DNA of 56,227 bases, taken from positions 1 to 56,227 of the forward strand of contig WJIL01000130.1 of NCBI GenBank assembly GCA_014730275.1. The letters are read 5' to 3'. The position numbers and the translations under genes were made by a program. Position 1 is the stretch's first letter. Each line of letters opens with the position of its first letter. Shown here one piece after another: positions 27,403 through 36,231 of the stretch. The notes under the pieces were generated by a model that searched no databases, was not told where the DNA came from, and saw only the letters and a program-made list of their open reading frames with translations. The DNA comes from Candidatus Lokiarchaeota archaeon (GTDB taxonomy: Archaea; Asgardarchaeota; Thorarchaeia; Thorarchaeales; Thorarchaeaceae).

Positions 27403-28182
27403 CTACTTAACGGGGATCTCAGTGTATTTGATGACTAGTGAAAAAACCAGCCCGGCAGTGAGAAAGAATCCAAAGCTGGAAATAAGCGGCATTATAGAGG
27501 GACTGATATTTGTCATGAGAAACGCTTCAAGCAACGCTTTCTGAGCGTCAGGTAAGGAGATGGACAAAAGGGGGAGCAAAAAATGGAATAGACCACCACT
27601 TTCAAAGCCCAAAAAAACATTCGGGATGTAAAGCAAAAATACCATAAACACGTGCACTATCATTTTTTCGATTCCTCGTCCAGGAAGGACATACAACAGG
27701 AAACCGATTCCGGTAACAAGAAATAAGCTAGTTAAATGGAGAACCACCATCGCAAATCCAATTGAAAGGATGTCAATCGCGATGGCAGAAAGGAGGTAGT
27801 ATTGCATCAGGAGCCCCCCCTCAAAGAGCGATATCACCAAGGAAAGAACTACTATCTTGGTTCCAATAAGAAGCCGTTTTGAAATGGGTTGCTGCAATAG
27901 TGTGGTTTCAATCTTGTTCTGTTTTTCTGAGAGGAACAGCTGGTAAAAGAGACCCGTAAATATGAGCTGGACCATGAGGAAGGTTCCACCCTGCATGAAT
28001 TCAATTTGGAGAATCATTCCCAAATACGGGGACGAACCCCCAAAGGGGAATTCGAAATACACAACCGCCCTGATAATCCATAGTATCGCTACCGCGACAC
28101 CCGCGAACTTGAAACACTCTGTGCTCTTGGCCAGTATGAATGCCTTGCGCCCTGTTAGCTTGATACGCCCCATCGATTTCAT
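27403..28182 (-). CDS. ABC-2 type transporter permease, subunit 2
   Basis: 259 residues from ATG 28182, whose ATGA overlaps the upstream permease stop. At least six hydrophobic segments are visible (for example FAGVAVAILWIIRAVVYF, VFMVFLLYIPNVFLGF, FGFFLTAGLVFSLVIK). A soluble loop with QPISKRLLIGTKI resembles its partner. It forms an exporter with the ATPase at 29059 and the permease at 28179. Confidence 0.8.
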   Translation of the reverse strand: MKSMGRIKLTGRKAFILAKSTECFKFAGVAVAILWIIRAVVYFEFPFGGSSPYLGMILQIEFMQGGTFLMVQLIFTGLFYQLFLSEKQNKIETTLLQQPISKRLLIGTKIVVLSLVISLFEGGLLMQYYLLSAIAIDILSIGFAMVVLHLTSLFLVTGIGFLLYVLPGRGIEKMIVHVFMVFLLYIPNVFLGFESGGLFHFLLPLLSISLPDAQKALLEAFLMTNISPSIMPLISSFGFFLTAGLVFSLVIKYTEIPVK

Positions 28183-29072
28183 CTCAAGAGTATTCTTCTG
28201 TGGATTTCTGTAACCATTACAATGAACAATATGCTTCCAATAATCCAAATATTGACTACTACTCTGAGTGCTGCTATGGGGACTTCCATCAAATTCCATA
28301 CCGATCTTGCGCCTCTCGTGTTGAATATGGGCTGATAGAATATATATAGCACACGGAACTCTGAATGTCGAAGTCCAGCTCCTTCCATAGGTATCGTATC
28401 TAAGTAATTGGAAAGAGGGGATGGGAAGAACATCATATAAGCTGCCACCGCTCCAAGGATTGGGTTCCTGAGTAGTTTCCCCAACAAGTAGGCGAAAGAA
28501 AACAGGAAGACATCATGGATTAGATAGACGAATATCGGAATCCCCATCGTCTGAATAAGCAACAGAGAAAAATCAAGATTCACGGATGCGATGTTTATTG
28601 AATAGGTTAAAATTGCTAGTACTAATAGACCTAAACGACATACAATTATAGGACCAACGGCAGCGAGAAACCGTGTGATAGAGAGAACTCGACTACTGAT
28701 TGGTTGAGTCATCAATGTCTTATCTTCCGCTTCTATGGTATCGGTCAGGGCATGGAATATAACAAAGGTCTGAGATGGAAGAATAAGATTCTGAATCGAA
28801 AACTGAATCGATCGCATGCTGTACGCTAGGCCGTACATAGCATCACTTGGCATGTCATAATTACCTATCCGGATTATGTGATTCTCCATGAAACCAGGTA
28901 GACTCCGGAAGATGTCCCAGAGGCCCCAAACTATAATGAATCCTAATGCTATCAGAAACAGCCCGCTGATACTGTGAGAAAGGGTTATTTTCATCAGAGC
29001 TAAAAACGATCTCAGTGACGACCGCAGCCTTGTTCCCAGCTTCCTCAGCTTGCTCATATCAGTCATCATCAT
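28179..29072 (-). CDS. ABC-2 type transporter permease, subunit 1
   Basis: 297 residues with hydrophobic segments at IALGFIIVWGLWDIF, ALTDTIEAEDK-linked segment, ILTYSINIASV and VVNIWIIGSILFIVMV. It contains QPISSRVLSITRFLAA, the loop shared with the other permease. Its start overlaps the end of the ATPase gene, and its stop overlaps the second permease start, so the three are translated in coupling. Confidence 0.8.
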   Translation of the reverse strand: MMMTDMSKLRKLGTRLRSSLRSFLALMKITLSHSISGLFLIALGFIIVWGLWDIFRSLPGFMENHIIRIGNYDMPSDAMYGLAYSMRSIQFSIQNLILPSQTFVIFHALTDTIEAEDKTLMTQPISSRVLSITRFLAAVGPIIVCRLGLLVLAILTYSINIASVNLDFSLLLIQTMGIPIFVYLIHDVFLFSFAYLLGKLLRNPILGAVAAYMMFFPSPLSNYLDTIPMEGAGLRHSEFRVLYIFYQPIFNTRGARSVWNLMEVPIAALRVVVNIWIIGSILFIVMVTEIHRRILLR

Positions 29073-30036
29073 CGTCTCCGAACATAATTCGTTCTAGTTC
29101 TCCTTTTACAGGTTCAAATCTCTGCATGGTTAGGCCATGGTATTGTACTCCCCTCGAAACCAGATCGAAGAGGCTTTTCTCTTCACCCTTGATATACAAT
29201 CGGTGTCCATCTCTTGTTACTTCTTTAAGGGAGCCATTCTCTTGGAGATAATTGTAGAGCACCTCCGGTTTATCCACCTCTACCAGAAATCTGGTCGGTC
29301 GTTTGATTTCACCAATTTCTGCCATGGTCCCAGCTGTTATGATTTCTCCTTTCGAGATGATCCATGCGTTCGTACAGATTTGCTCCAAGTCAGCCAAGAT
29401 ATGACTTGAGATGAGAAAACTAGTGTTATGCTCCTTGTAATATTGATTCACCGTTTCCATGAACAGTCTTCGCCCATCAGGGTCAAGAGATTTTGTTGGC
29501 TCATCCAAAACCACAAAACGTGGCGATCCAACCAGCGATACAGCGAGACCCAGACGTCTACGCATTCCTGCTGAATACGTTGAGATTTTTCTGTTTTGAG
29601 CGCCCGACATCCCAACTTGATTCAAGAGACTCTCTGTTTCCTTCTCAGCCGAGCTTCCGTCAAACCCTCTTATTTCACATATATACTTCAGGTATTTCCG
29701 CCCGCTTAGCGGGGGATACTGTGGTTCTTCAAGTAGGAAGCCCATTTCTGCCTTCATTCTTGTCGATTCTGACCATGGATCATAACCGAGGACTTCAAGA
29801 TTACCAAAAGATTGATGCAACAACCCCGCAATTATCTTGATTAGCGTGGTTTTCCCTGCACCATTCGGCCCCACTAGCCCAAGAATGCCGCCGTCAAAAG
29901 AACCAGAGATACTCACAAGCGCTCGTACCTGTTTCTGTCTAGGAACGAAACCATCAAGAGTTATGTTTCGATAGATCTTAGACAGGTCCTTGAGCTTGAG
30001 TAGAGAATCATAACGCCTACTTTCTTGTTTATTCAT
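29059..30036 (-). CDS. ABC transporter ATP-binding protein
   Basis: 325 residues. Walker A GLVGPNGAGKTTLIKI, Q-loop region LLEEPQYPP, signature YSAGMRRRLGLA, Walker B RFVVLDEPTKSLDP and H-loop ISSHILADLEQ are present. The C-terminal 80 residues (KRPTRFLVEVDKPEVL) are the usual extra domain of ABC-2 export ATPases. Energises the two permeases downstream, and may export the secreted protein at 30123 or a small compound; cargo is not determined. Confidence 0.92.
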   Translation of the reverse strand: MNKQESRRYDSLLKLKDLSKIYRNITLDGFVPRQKQVRALVSISGSFDGGILGLVGPNGAGKTTLIKIIAGLLHQSFGNLEVLGYDPWSESTRMKAEMGFLLEEPQYPPLSGRKYLKYICEIRGFDGSSAEKETESLLNQVGMSGAQNRKISTYSAGMRRRLGLAVSLVGSPRFVVLDEPTKSLDPDGRRLFMETVNQYYKEHNTSFLISSHILADLEQICTNAWIISKGEIITAGTMAEIGEIKRPTRFLVEVDKPEVLYNYLQENGSLKEVTRDGHRLYIKGEEKSLFDLVSRGVQYHGLTMQRFEPVKGELERIMFGDDDDD

Positions 30037-30122
30037 TATATGTCACCATCACTTTCTCTGTACCTTGGGAACAAAAAAGGAGAGAGTTCCTTTCCATTGA
30101 AAAAAACTAGTATCCCTTTTAA

Positions 30123-30788
30123 CTAGTCTGGGGCGGTTTCTGACCATGTGATTTGGTCGACCGTGAGTTTGGCCGGGGCGTAATGATCGGTTCGAGCGTT
30201 TACATCTATCGCACCAGAGTCGTTCATTACAGTGACTCTTAAGACAACAGCTAATTTGTATGTGTAACCGCTATACAGATTACAGCTGAACCCCTCAGTC
30301 TCGCTGTCATCTGTATTGACATCCTCATAATCATCCCAATTAAAGGCAGGACCTGTGAACGTGTATGACCACGCGCTTTTGGATTCTTTTTCGTCCTCGT
30401 TTGCGTCCATGATAAGAAAGCGAACCTCTATTTTTACTTTGCCACCCCATCCACAATTTAATCGAAAGTCGATATCCCATTGAGCTGTGAAGTACCATGT
30501 AGATGTAATAGTCTCGGACATTTCTACATCTTGAGCAACCCAGGCCTCTCCGTAGAGTCCTGCACCATACCAAAGGGGCCAAACCTTTGGATTCACTTGT
30601 ATCTCACATATTCCTGATATTGCGTCAGCATCCACAGTATGGTATTCACCGGATGTGGTTTCATATGTATCCGAATCGTCGTAGGATGGGGTAGCATTAC
30701 CGGACCATAGCGCTGATACATCAGAAACATTTGATGCTATAATGGTAATTGCAACCATAACTAAACATAATCTAACTCTTTTTCCCAT
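30123..30788 (-). CDS. Exported Trp/Tyr-rich protein, 221 aa
   Basis: Starts at ATG 30788 (MGKRVRLCLVM; a longer frame to 30821 is less likely). The signal peptide is MVAITIIASNVSDVSA. The mature part is rich in Trp, Tyr, Asp and Thr and contains repeated beta-strand patterns (TSTWYFTAQWDIDFRLNCGWG). It ends LTVDQITWSETAPD, with no anchor. It lies upstream of the ABC transporter genes on the same strand. No family recognised. Confidence 0.6.
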   Translation of the reverse strand: MGKRVRLCLVMVAITIIASNVSDVSALWSGNATPSYDDSDTYETTSGEYHTVDADAISGICEIQVNPKVWPLWYGAGLYGEAWVAQDVEMSETITSTWYFTAQWDIDFRLNCGWGGKVKIEVRFLIMDANEDEKESKSAWSYTFTGPAFNWDDYEDVNTDDSETEGFSCNLYSGYTYKLAVVLRVTVMNDSGAIDVNARTDHYAPAKLTVDQITWSETAPD

Positions 30789-30821
30789 ATTGTTACATTC
30801 CCAAGGACTATTGAAGTCCAT

Positions 30822-30961
30822 ATTTATAATTAATAATAATTGTTTATAAGGTTTTCATTTCTTTTTTGAGGGAAATCCACCCAAATCTCATTTGATAAGA
30901 TATTAGTGACAATCTGTGAGAAATCAGTGTGACATAAAGCTGCTATTCTTTCTTTCATAGT
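30822..30961. other. Gene-free AT-rich stretch
   Basis: Contains repeated AATTAATAATAATTG upstream of the exported-protein gene, its probable promoter region, and nothing else recognised. Confidence 0.4.
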
Positions 30962-31290
30962 TGTCAGCAGTTTTTCGCTGCTTCGAGGTCTCCTCGCGTA
31001 TCTCTGTTGTCCCATTTCTGCAGGTAATTTTCGTAGATACCGATTGCTTCTTCCACATGTTTCCTCGCTGGAGACGTATTGCCATCTTCCCACAACATCT
31101 CAGCATATTCCACCAGTGTTCCAGCCAAATGTATTTCTTCGACGGGATCTGACGCCGCCCGTTTTCGATGATAGTGGATTTTGTGCTTCAACAGGTCAGC
31201 TCCACCTTCCTCCCCTAGTTCAGCAAAGATAACCTTCAGAATCAGTTCTTTGATTTTCCATATCACGTAGTCGTAGTCAGTGACTTTCTC
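30962..31290 (-). pseudogene. Frameshifted 3' fragment of an 897-aa family gene
   Basis: Encodes KIKELILKVIFAELGEEGG through HVEEAIGIYENYLQKWDN, then LEAAKN. One base appears deleted after GCGAAAA, so the frame ends in C-stop instead of ELLK. The upstream gene part is lost. The flanking 16S-stem repeat is absent here, unlike in the other copies. Confidence 0.8.
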
Positions 31291-31366
31291 TCAATCGCGG
31301 TACTAGGTACAGGAAAGATGGATGATGAGTTTATACGTACTCATAGGCATATGTATAATGATACTG

Positions 31367-31609
31367 ATGGCCAAAAACATAGCGTTGGCAGATGATGTCT
31401 ATAAGGATTTCAAACGCTTGAAGAGAGAAAACGAGAGCTTCAGCGATGTGATTCGCAGGCTCATGAAGAATCGTGGGGAGATAGCGGACCTTGCTGGTTC
31501 TGCAACACTCAGTCTAGACGAATGGTTGGAGATGAAGAAGCTGAAGGAAGAACAGGCGAAGGAAGATCAGAAACGAGCAGAATCGCTGCTATCTCAACAA
31601 GATGAATGA
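31367..31609 (+). CDS. VapB-type antitoxin, apparently orphan
   Basis: 80 residues from ATG 31367 (MAKNIALADDVYKDFKRLK). The helix with ESFSDVIRRLMK matches the VapB family and the C-terminal part is a charged coil. No PIN gene follows; the next 100 bases contain an open stretch (VILLDESSVSNQRVAILL) resembling a decayed PIN start. Confidence 0.7.
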   Translation: MAKNIALADDVYKDFKRLKRENESFSDVIRRLMKNRGEIADLAGSATLSLDEWLEMKKLKEEQAKEDQKRAESLLSQQDE

Positions 31610-31728
31610 AGGCTCCGCTGTTACTATGTGATACTGCTTGATGAATCATCTGTTTCCAATCAACGTGTTGCTATCCTATTGGCAAATAAGTTGAAAACCA
31701 TCACGCAGGCACTCAGAGTGTGAAGACT

Positions 31729-31956
31729 ATGGTGCACAAGACCATCACGCTCTCAGAAGAAGTGTATGAGCTTCTAAAGAATGAAATGAAGGATAACGAG
31801 AGCTTTAGTCAGGTTATCATCAGATTGGCAAGCAGATGGTCCCTTGATGCTTTTGTTGGATGCATTTCGAAGGAATCGGTTGAAAAGCTAGCAACTGCAA
31901 TGGACGCGTTTCGGAAAGAGCGGGAAGCGCCTTGGCCTGTCTTCGATACTGAGTAG
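31729..31956 (+). CDS. VapB-type antitoxin, orphan
   Basis: 75 residues from ATG 31729 (MVHKTITLSEEVYELLK). Very similar to the antitoxin at 24053 through SFSQVIIRLASRWSLDAFVG and SKESVEKLATAMDAFRKERE. No toxin gene follows; the next VapBC pair begins 75 bases later. Confidence 0.75.
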   Translation: MVHKTITLSEEVYELLKNEMKDNESFSQVIIRLASRWSLDAFVGCISKESVEKLATAMDAFRKEREAPWPVFDTE

Positions 31957-32031
31957 ATGAGGGGTTCCCTCGGAATCAACCTCTCGGCAAAATTATATGT
32001 CTACATATGTATGTGTAGAATACGATGAACG

Positions 32032-32280
32032 ATGGTTTCTAAGACCATATCCGTCACTGAAGATGTGTATAACCTCCTCAAGAAAATGAAGTTGCCAGGT
32101 GAGAGTTTCGGAGATACTATAGCTCGACTCGCTAGAGGAAAGACTACAACATCGCTTCGAATGTGGGTGAAAACATCGGAAGGGTGGTCAGATTTGACTG
32201 ATGCTGAAGCTCGCAAGCTCGAAGAGACTCTAAAACAGATTGGAGAACGCTTTGATCTGGAGCGAGTTGATCTGTCTTGA
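32032..32280 (+). CDS. vapB: VapB-type antitoxin
   Basis: 82 residues (MVSKTISVTEDVYNLLKKMK). The ribbon-helix-helix-like pattern is ESFGDTIARLARG. The stop TGA overlaps the TTG of the toxin gene by four bases, so toxin and antitoxin are translated together. Confidence 0.8.
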   Translation: MVSKTISVTEDVYNLLKKMKLPGESFGDTIARLARGKTTTSLRMWVKTSEGWSDLTDAEARKLEETLKQIGERFDLERVDLS

Positions 32281-32684
32281 TATTCTTGGATACGACTTAC
32301 CTCGTTGATGTTCTTCGAAAAGATGGTGCAGCGATTGAATGGCTTGACAGCTCAGAAGAGGAACCTCTGTATACTTCGGAAATCAACACATTCGAACTCT
32401 ACACTGGGCTTTATAGAATATCTACGGCTTCGCGAGACAAGATCCAGAGACGCACAGAAGAATTGGAGCAGATTCTGGCCCGAGTTGAAGTCCTCCCATT
32501 CGAGAGAGCTGCATCGCTTACATCCACTGAGATTCTTGCTGAGCTACTGAGTAAAGGCACTCCCATTAGCACCAGTGATGTAATGATTGCTGGAACTGCG
32601 TTGTCAAAGGGAATCAATCGTGTACTTACTCGAAATGTTCAGCATTTTGAGCGCATCTCACTGATTTCTGTCGAAACCTACTGA
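32277..32684 (+). CDS. vapC: VapC-type PIN-domain toxin
   Basis: 135 residues from TTG 32277, in the overlap TTGA. PIN acids are Asp in MIFLDTTYLVDVLR, Glu in INTFELYTG, and Asp in ISTSDVMIAGTAL; the last strand is VLTRNVQHFER. It is an intact Mg-dependent ribonuclease candidate. Confidence 0.87.
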   Translation: MIFLDTTYLVDVLRKDGAAIEWLDSSEEEPLYTSEINTFELYTGLYRISTASRDKIQRRTEELEQILARVEVLPFERAASLTSTEILAELLSKGTPISTSDVMIAGTALSKGINRVLTRNVQHFERISLISVETY

Positions 32685-32988
32685 ATCTTGCCATGAAAGA
32701 TGCGTTAAGTATGAAAGTCACTTTATGTTCGAAGTGTTGAACACTTTCTGTATTTTCCACATGTTTTACAACACCAAGTCGATAGACCGTTTGACTCCTG
32801 ACCATCTTATTACATCTTAAGGAGATATCTGAAACCGAGGCTATCTAAAAAGGAAAGCAAATCAAATAACATTTATTCCACTTCTCGTTTATTGAAAGTA
32901 TTCCCGTATATAATAGGTTATATACTATTTGTATAGATACCACACAATGGTTTCATCAAAATACTCGTTGCGATATCTCAGGTGACAC
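32685..32988. repeat. Copy G of the 16S-flank repeat and promoter region
   Basis: TGTTGAACACTTTCTGTATT at about 32738 and the following ACATGTTTTACAACACC resemble 15971-16003 with several changes; the gene fragment is gone. From 32905 to 32935 the AT-rich TATATAATAGGTTATATAC could hold the promoter for the 55-aa gene. Nothing else is recognised. Confidence 0.55.
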
Positions 32989-33156
32989 ATGATGCGTACA
33001 TTAGAACTTGGACTATTGGAAGATATATTGTTCTCTCTCTTTGTGATGTTTTTTGCAGCAACAGTATCTCTTGTTCTGAACAAGCTCACCAACTATGTTT
33101 CTGAGAAGACTACCGTTCCAAAGATTGCAATGTCACAATCAAATATTTCTGTTTGA
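32989..33156 (+). CDS. Small single-pass membrane protein, 55 aa
   Basis: ATG 32989 follows CAGGTGACAC, a ribosome binding site. The product begins MMRTLELGLLEDI and has one hydrophobic segment (LFSLFVMFFAATVSLVL), then a basic stretch. The stop TGA at 33154 lies inside the ribosome binding site (GAGGAAG) of the antiporter gene, so the two genes are coupled. It may be a small subunit or assembly helper of the antiporter. Confidence 0.55.
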   Translation: MMRTLELGLLEDILFSLFVMFFAATVSLVLNKLTNYVSEKTTVPKIAMSQSNISV

Positions 33157-33167
33157 GGAAGAACCAC

Positions 33168-34502
33168 ATGGCCGCATCCGATTTCATACTACCATTTCTC
33201 TTTCTTGCATTAATTCTGACAATAATCAAAATATCCCAGATTCTGTTTAAGAAATTAGATCTACCAGAGGTCTTGGGAGAACTTCTCTTTGGGATATTGC
33301 TCGGACCTACTGTGCTAGGAATCCTATATCTAAATGCGGCACCAACAACATCTTTCAGCTTATTTTTCCCAATTGAGCAAAGCCAGCTGGATACAACGTC
33401 ACTCATTATCAATTTCATTAGCAACCTAGCGGTACTCCTGTTGTTATTCAAGGTGGGGATGGAGCTCGATTTTCATGATATGATTAAAGTGCGTACTCCT
33501 GCTTTTGTCACGGCAGGCGCTGGAATTCTGCTGATGATTGGTGGCGGCATAGTATTTTTCTTCACATTAGCCGGCATATCCACATTAGATTTGCAAACTC
33601 AAGGAATTGATACATGGCATTCAGCTATATTCCTTGGTGTTGCATTCACTGCAACCAGTATAGGTATCAGCACCCGGTTGTTTTGTGATTATAAGAAGCT
33701 GAAAACAAAAATGGCCCAGACAGTCGTGGCTTCTGCGATATTTGATGATATAATTGCAGTTGCATTGTTCTCATTCATACTCGCGTTTTTCGCTAGTACT
33801 GAATCTTTGAATCCATTTGGACTCCCCATCATCCTGATAAACATCCTTGTGTTCTTTGCTGTTAGCTACCTACTATACAAGTACATCCTACCCTATTTCT
33901 TCCTGAAGACCGAGAAATATGATGACAAATCATTACCTATTTTTGTGAGCCTGTCTCTAATGCTCTATATGGCATTTTTCGCGCAAATGCTAGGATTAGC
34001 GCCGATTATTGGTGCCTTTGTTGCAGGCGTAATAATTGGGAATGAAGATGAGTACCTTGACATTCATGATGATTTTGAACCCATCTCTTCTTGGATTATC
34101 CCTTTCTTCTTCATTAGTATAGGTTTGACCATCAACCTTGTACCTTTTCTGAATGTCTTCTCTTTTCTTATTTCACTCCTCCTCGTTGTCTTTGCCATTA
34201 TACCAAAATATGTGGGTGGGATCCTTGGATCCTTCTTTGGCAAGTATGATAAAGGAGAAGCTAGAACTCTTGGACTTAGTATGGCTGTGAGGGGCGAGGT
34301 CACGCTCTTTTTTGCTTATACAGGCTTCTCCCTCGGATATTTCACAGAAACCCTTTATGGAATCGTAATCCTTTCCGTCATCCTCGGCACTTCTATTCTC
34401 ATTCCTCTCCTCAAGTATGCCTGTACAAATTGGATCCCCGAGATTGAAGTGAAGTGTGAAACACCTGTTATCATATCTCATGAACCCTCCGAGATTTCAT
34501 AG
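33168..34502 (+). CDS. Kef/NhaP-type cation:proton antiporter
   Basis: About 444 residues with ten or more hydrophobic segments, ATG 33168 preceded by GAGGAAG. The CPA2 family pattern includes GELLFGILLGPTVLG, the ASAIFDDIIAVALF Asp pair typical of the ion site, and GAFVAGVIIGNEDEY and VRGEVTLFFAYTG near the end. No TrkA/KTN domain is attached. Exchanges Na+ or K+ for H+ across the membrane. Confidence 0.87.
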   Translation: MAASDFILPFLFLALILTIIKISQILFKKLDLPEVLGELLFGILLGPTVLGILYLNAAPTTSFSLFFPIEQSQLDTTSLIINFISNLAVLLLLFKVGMELDFHDMIKVRTPAFVTAGAGILLMIGGGIVFFFTLAGISTLDLQTQGIDTWHSAIFLGVAFTATSIGISTRLFCDYKKLKTKMAQTVVASAIFDDIIAVALFSFILAFFASTESLNPFGLPIILINILVFFAVSYLLYKYILPYFFLKTEKYDDKSLPIFVSLSLMLYMAFFAQMLGLAPIIGAFVAGVIIGNEDEYLDIHDDFEPISSWIIPFFFISIGLTINLVPFLNVFSFLISLLLVVFAIIPKYVGGILGSFFGKYDKGEARTLGLSMAVRGEVTLFFAYTGFSLGYFTETLYGIVILSVILGTSILIPLLKYACTNWIPEIEVKCETPVIISHEPSEIS

Positions 34503-34979
34503 GTTATCATAATCCATGATTTCCATCGCACTGTGGCAAAAACCGTGAGAAATCTTGCTGTCACCGGAGTGATGTTGCGAGCCAAGGACAAGAGAAGGAA
34601 GCCTGAATCGTGAGAGGAATCCTATTCCAGAAAAGACGGATAAAACCCTGCTGACCCAAGGGCCTTCGGGTACCAAGAGGGCGGCGACGCTGGCAGGGGA
34701 CGAGTGGAATGCAGAAATTCCCTTGATTGCGTTCACTCACTTACCTGTAAGAAAGAGGTTATGGGCGGGTTTTGACCGAAGCTGGAGCTCGAAAGCTCAA
34801 AGACCCACTCGTACGAGTTGAAGTAGACTCGGGATAACCAAACCATTCTTGAGCCTAGTCTATCGTAGTATAGCTCGTTGCCCATGTACTCTGAGAATCC
34901 GGGAGAAGTTTATCTTTTTCCTCGTATAACATATACTGGTAAGACAGATTAGTCGTCCTTTAACCCGGAGTGGAAGCAC
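34503..34979 (+). ncRNA. Candidate structured RNA or structured leader
   Basis: No gene is visible. Stable elements are CCCTGC/GCAGGG enclosing a UUCG-type hairpin (about 34652-34698), GGGTTTT/AAAGACCC enclosing GAGCT-CGAA-AGCTC, ACTCG-TA-CGAGT, and the outer GGTTAT/ATAACC (about 34758-34840). A ribosome binding site GGAG and a GTG (34980) follow, so it may be a regulatory leader. It does not match RNase P, SRP or tRNA landmarks by eye. Confidence 0.35.
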
Positions 34980-36056
34980 GTGAGCAGTATCAAGTCCTTT
35001 TTGAAGGATATAGGCCAGCAGTAGGGAACAGGAGCAGTCGTTTCTGCGGATGGCTTCTCGCTCTATCCTCTGCTAGGTGCGGATGGAACTGGCGTGATTG
35101 GTCTGGAAGAGGCCGAAACGCTCGAAGTTGGCTGGATTGAGGAATTGGAACAGGAAGATGTCCAGCGAATGCAGGCTATCAACATAGGAACACAGCCTTT
35201 TCTGATTCCCTATTTGACCCAGATTCAAGGTGGCCGGCAGGATAGGATAATATTCGAACCCATAATTGTTCCCGCTGGTCATGATCAGCATAATCCGTTG
35301 ACCATCCCAGCTCGCTGCATCGAACAATCAAGGTGGCGTTATTCGAGTTCGAGGGGGAAAACGACAACGAGAAGGCATCACTCGACACAAACTCGAATGA
35401 GCAGCCAGATGGCTCGCTCTATATCTGCCCATGCCGATCAACACACCGTGTGGGAGAATGTCCGTATAGCACGAGACGTCATGCCTGTTGCACGTTACGA
35501 CGCACCAACGCAGAGCTACCGCGAAATGAACGAGGCTGTGTTTGATAAACAGAAGGATCTCGGTGAACTGAAGAACAAGTTGTTGTCGGCTATGGATTAT
35601 CCCAACCAAGTGGGTCTCGTTGCTGTCTATCTGGGCAAAATCTTGGGTGTTGAGCTCTTTGGTTCCCATGGGCTCTGGGAGGCGTTCCGGGAAGAGGCAA
35701 TAAACGGCTTCCTTATGGACCGCTTTTTTCTCGGGACAGATAAGGATTCAAAGATATACCCACCGGAAGCCATGCTTTCAGTCATTGAGCACGAGTTAGG
35801 ATCAGTTGAAGTCAAGGAGAGTGAAGCTTCAGGTGTTGGAAAGCTGTACAGATTCGGTGATGTATCCTGGCGAGGAGTCACCGTCTTCTATGATGGAACC
35901 CCAGTTCACTTCTATGTTGTGAAAAAACATATGGACCCCGTGGCTGGACAAGGCAGGGGGGATCAGCAAATGGATTTCGATCCTATGGGAAGAACACAAA
36001 GACGTTCCCGCGACAATGAAAGAGAGGAGATTTCTCCGACACCATCAAACCTGTAG
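34980..36056 (+). pseudogene. ARPP-1-like gene interrupted by an in-frame TAG
   Basis: The frame opens with GTG 34980 (SSIKSFLKDIGQQ) and meets TAG at 35022-35024. Immediately after, the same frame reads GTGAVVSADGFSLYPLLG and continues to the conserved family block (GGRQDRIIFEPIIVPAG, then ARCIEQSRWRY). The ARPP-1/DUF6569 fold has the FPLLG-type strand near the N-terminus, so the conserved start is lost if translation begins at GTG 35094. Either a nonsense mutation, a readthrough, or a later start. The C-terminal 200 residues are not recognised. Function of the family is not established. Confidence 0.6.
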
Positions 36057-36177
36057 CCAAGAAGCTTCTGATTGGCGGAACCGCATTGACAGCCCCTCGT
36101 AGTTGTTGCAACTCATCAAATACCAGTCGAAATCTCCTACTGCTTTACTACTTGTATAATTAATAACAATATACTGG

Positions 36178-36193
36178 ATATATTTAAATAAAT
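36178..36193 (+). promoter_or_regulatory. Probable TATA promoter of the V4R gene
   Basis: TATATTTAAATAAATT about 45 bases before the V4R start fits the archaeal TATA-box pattern. Confidence 0.45.
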
Positions 36194-36231
36194 TACAATT
36201 ATCTATCATAATTGCAGCATATTTTATTGAG

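Noticed and set aside
31610-31722. VapC gene after the antitoxin at 31367
   Set aside because: Only about 31 codons resemble a PIN start and the conserved acids of the rest are missing, so at most a remnant.
34600-34860. RNase P RNA or SRP RNA
   Set aside because: The conserved GAGGAAAGUCC and ACAGAA-GGCUUA type blocks of RNase P and the GGAAGG-AGCAG loop of SRP RNA are not present.
35022-35024. General recoding of TAG (pyrrolysine genetic code)
   Set aside because: TAG is the natural end of several well-bounded genes here (valS, OsmC copies, wHTH at 9447, mini-protein at 38052) and no pyl genes are in the window, so only local readthrough or mutation is kept as a possibility.
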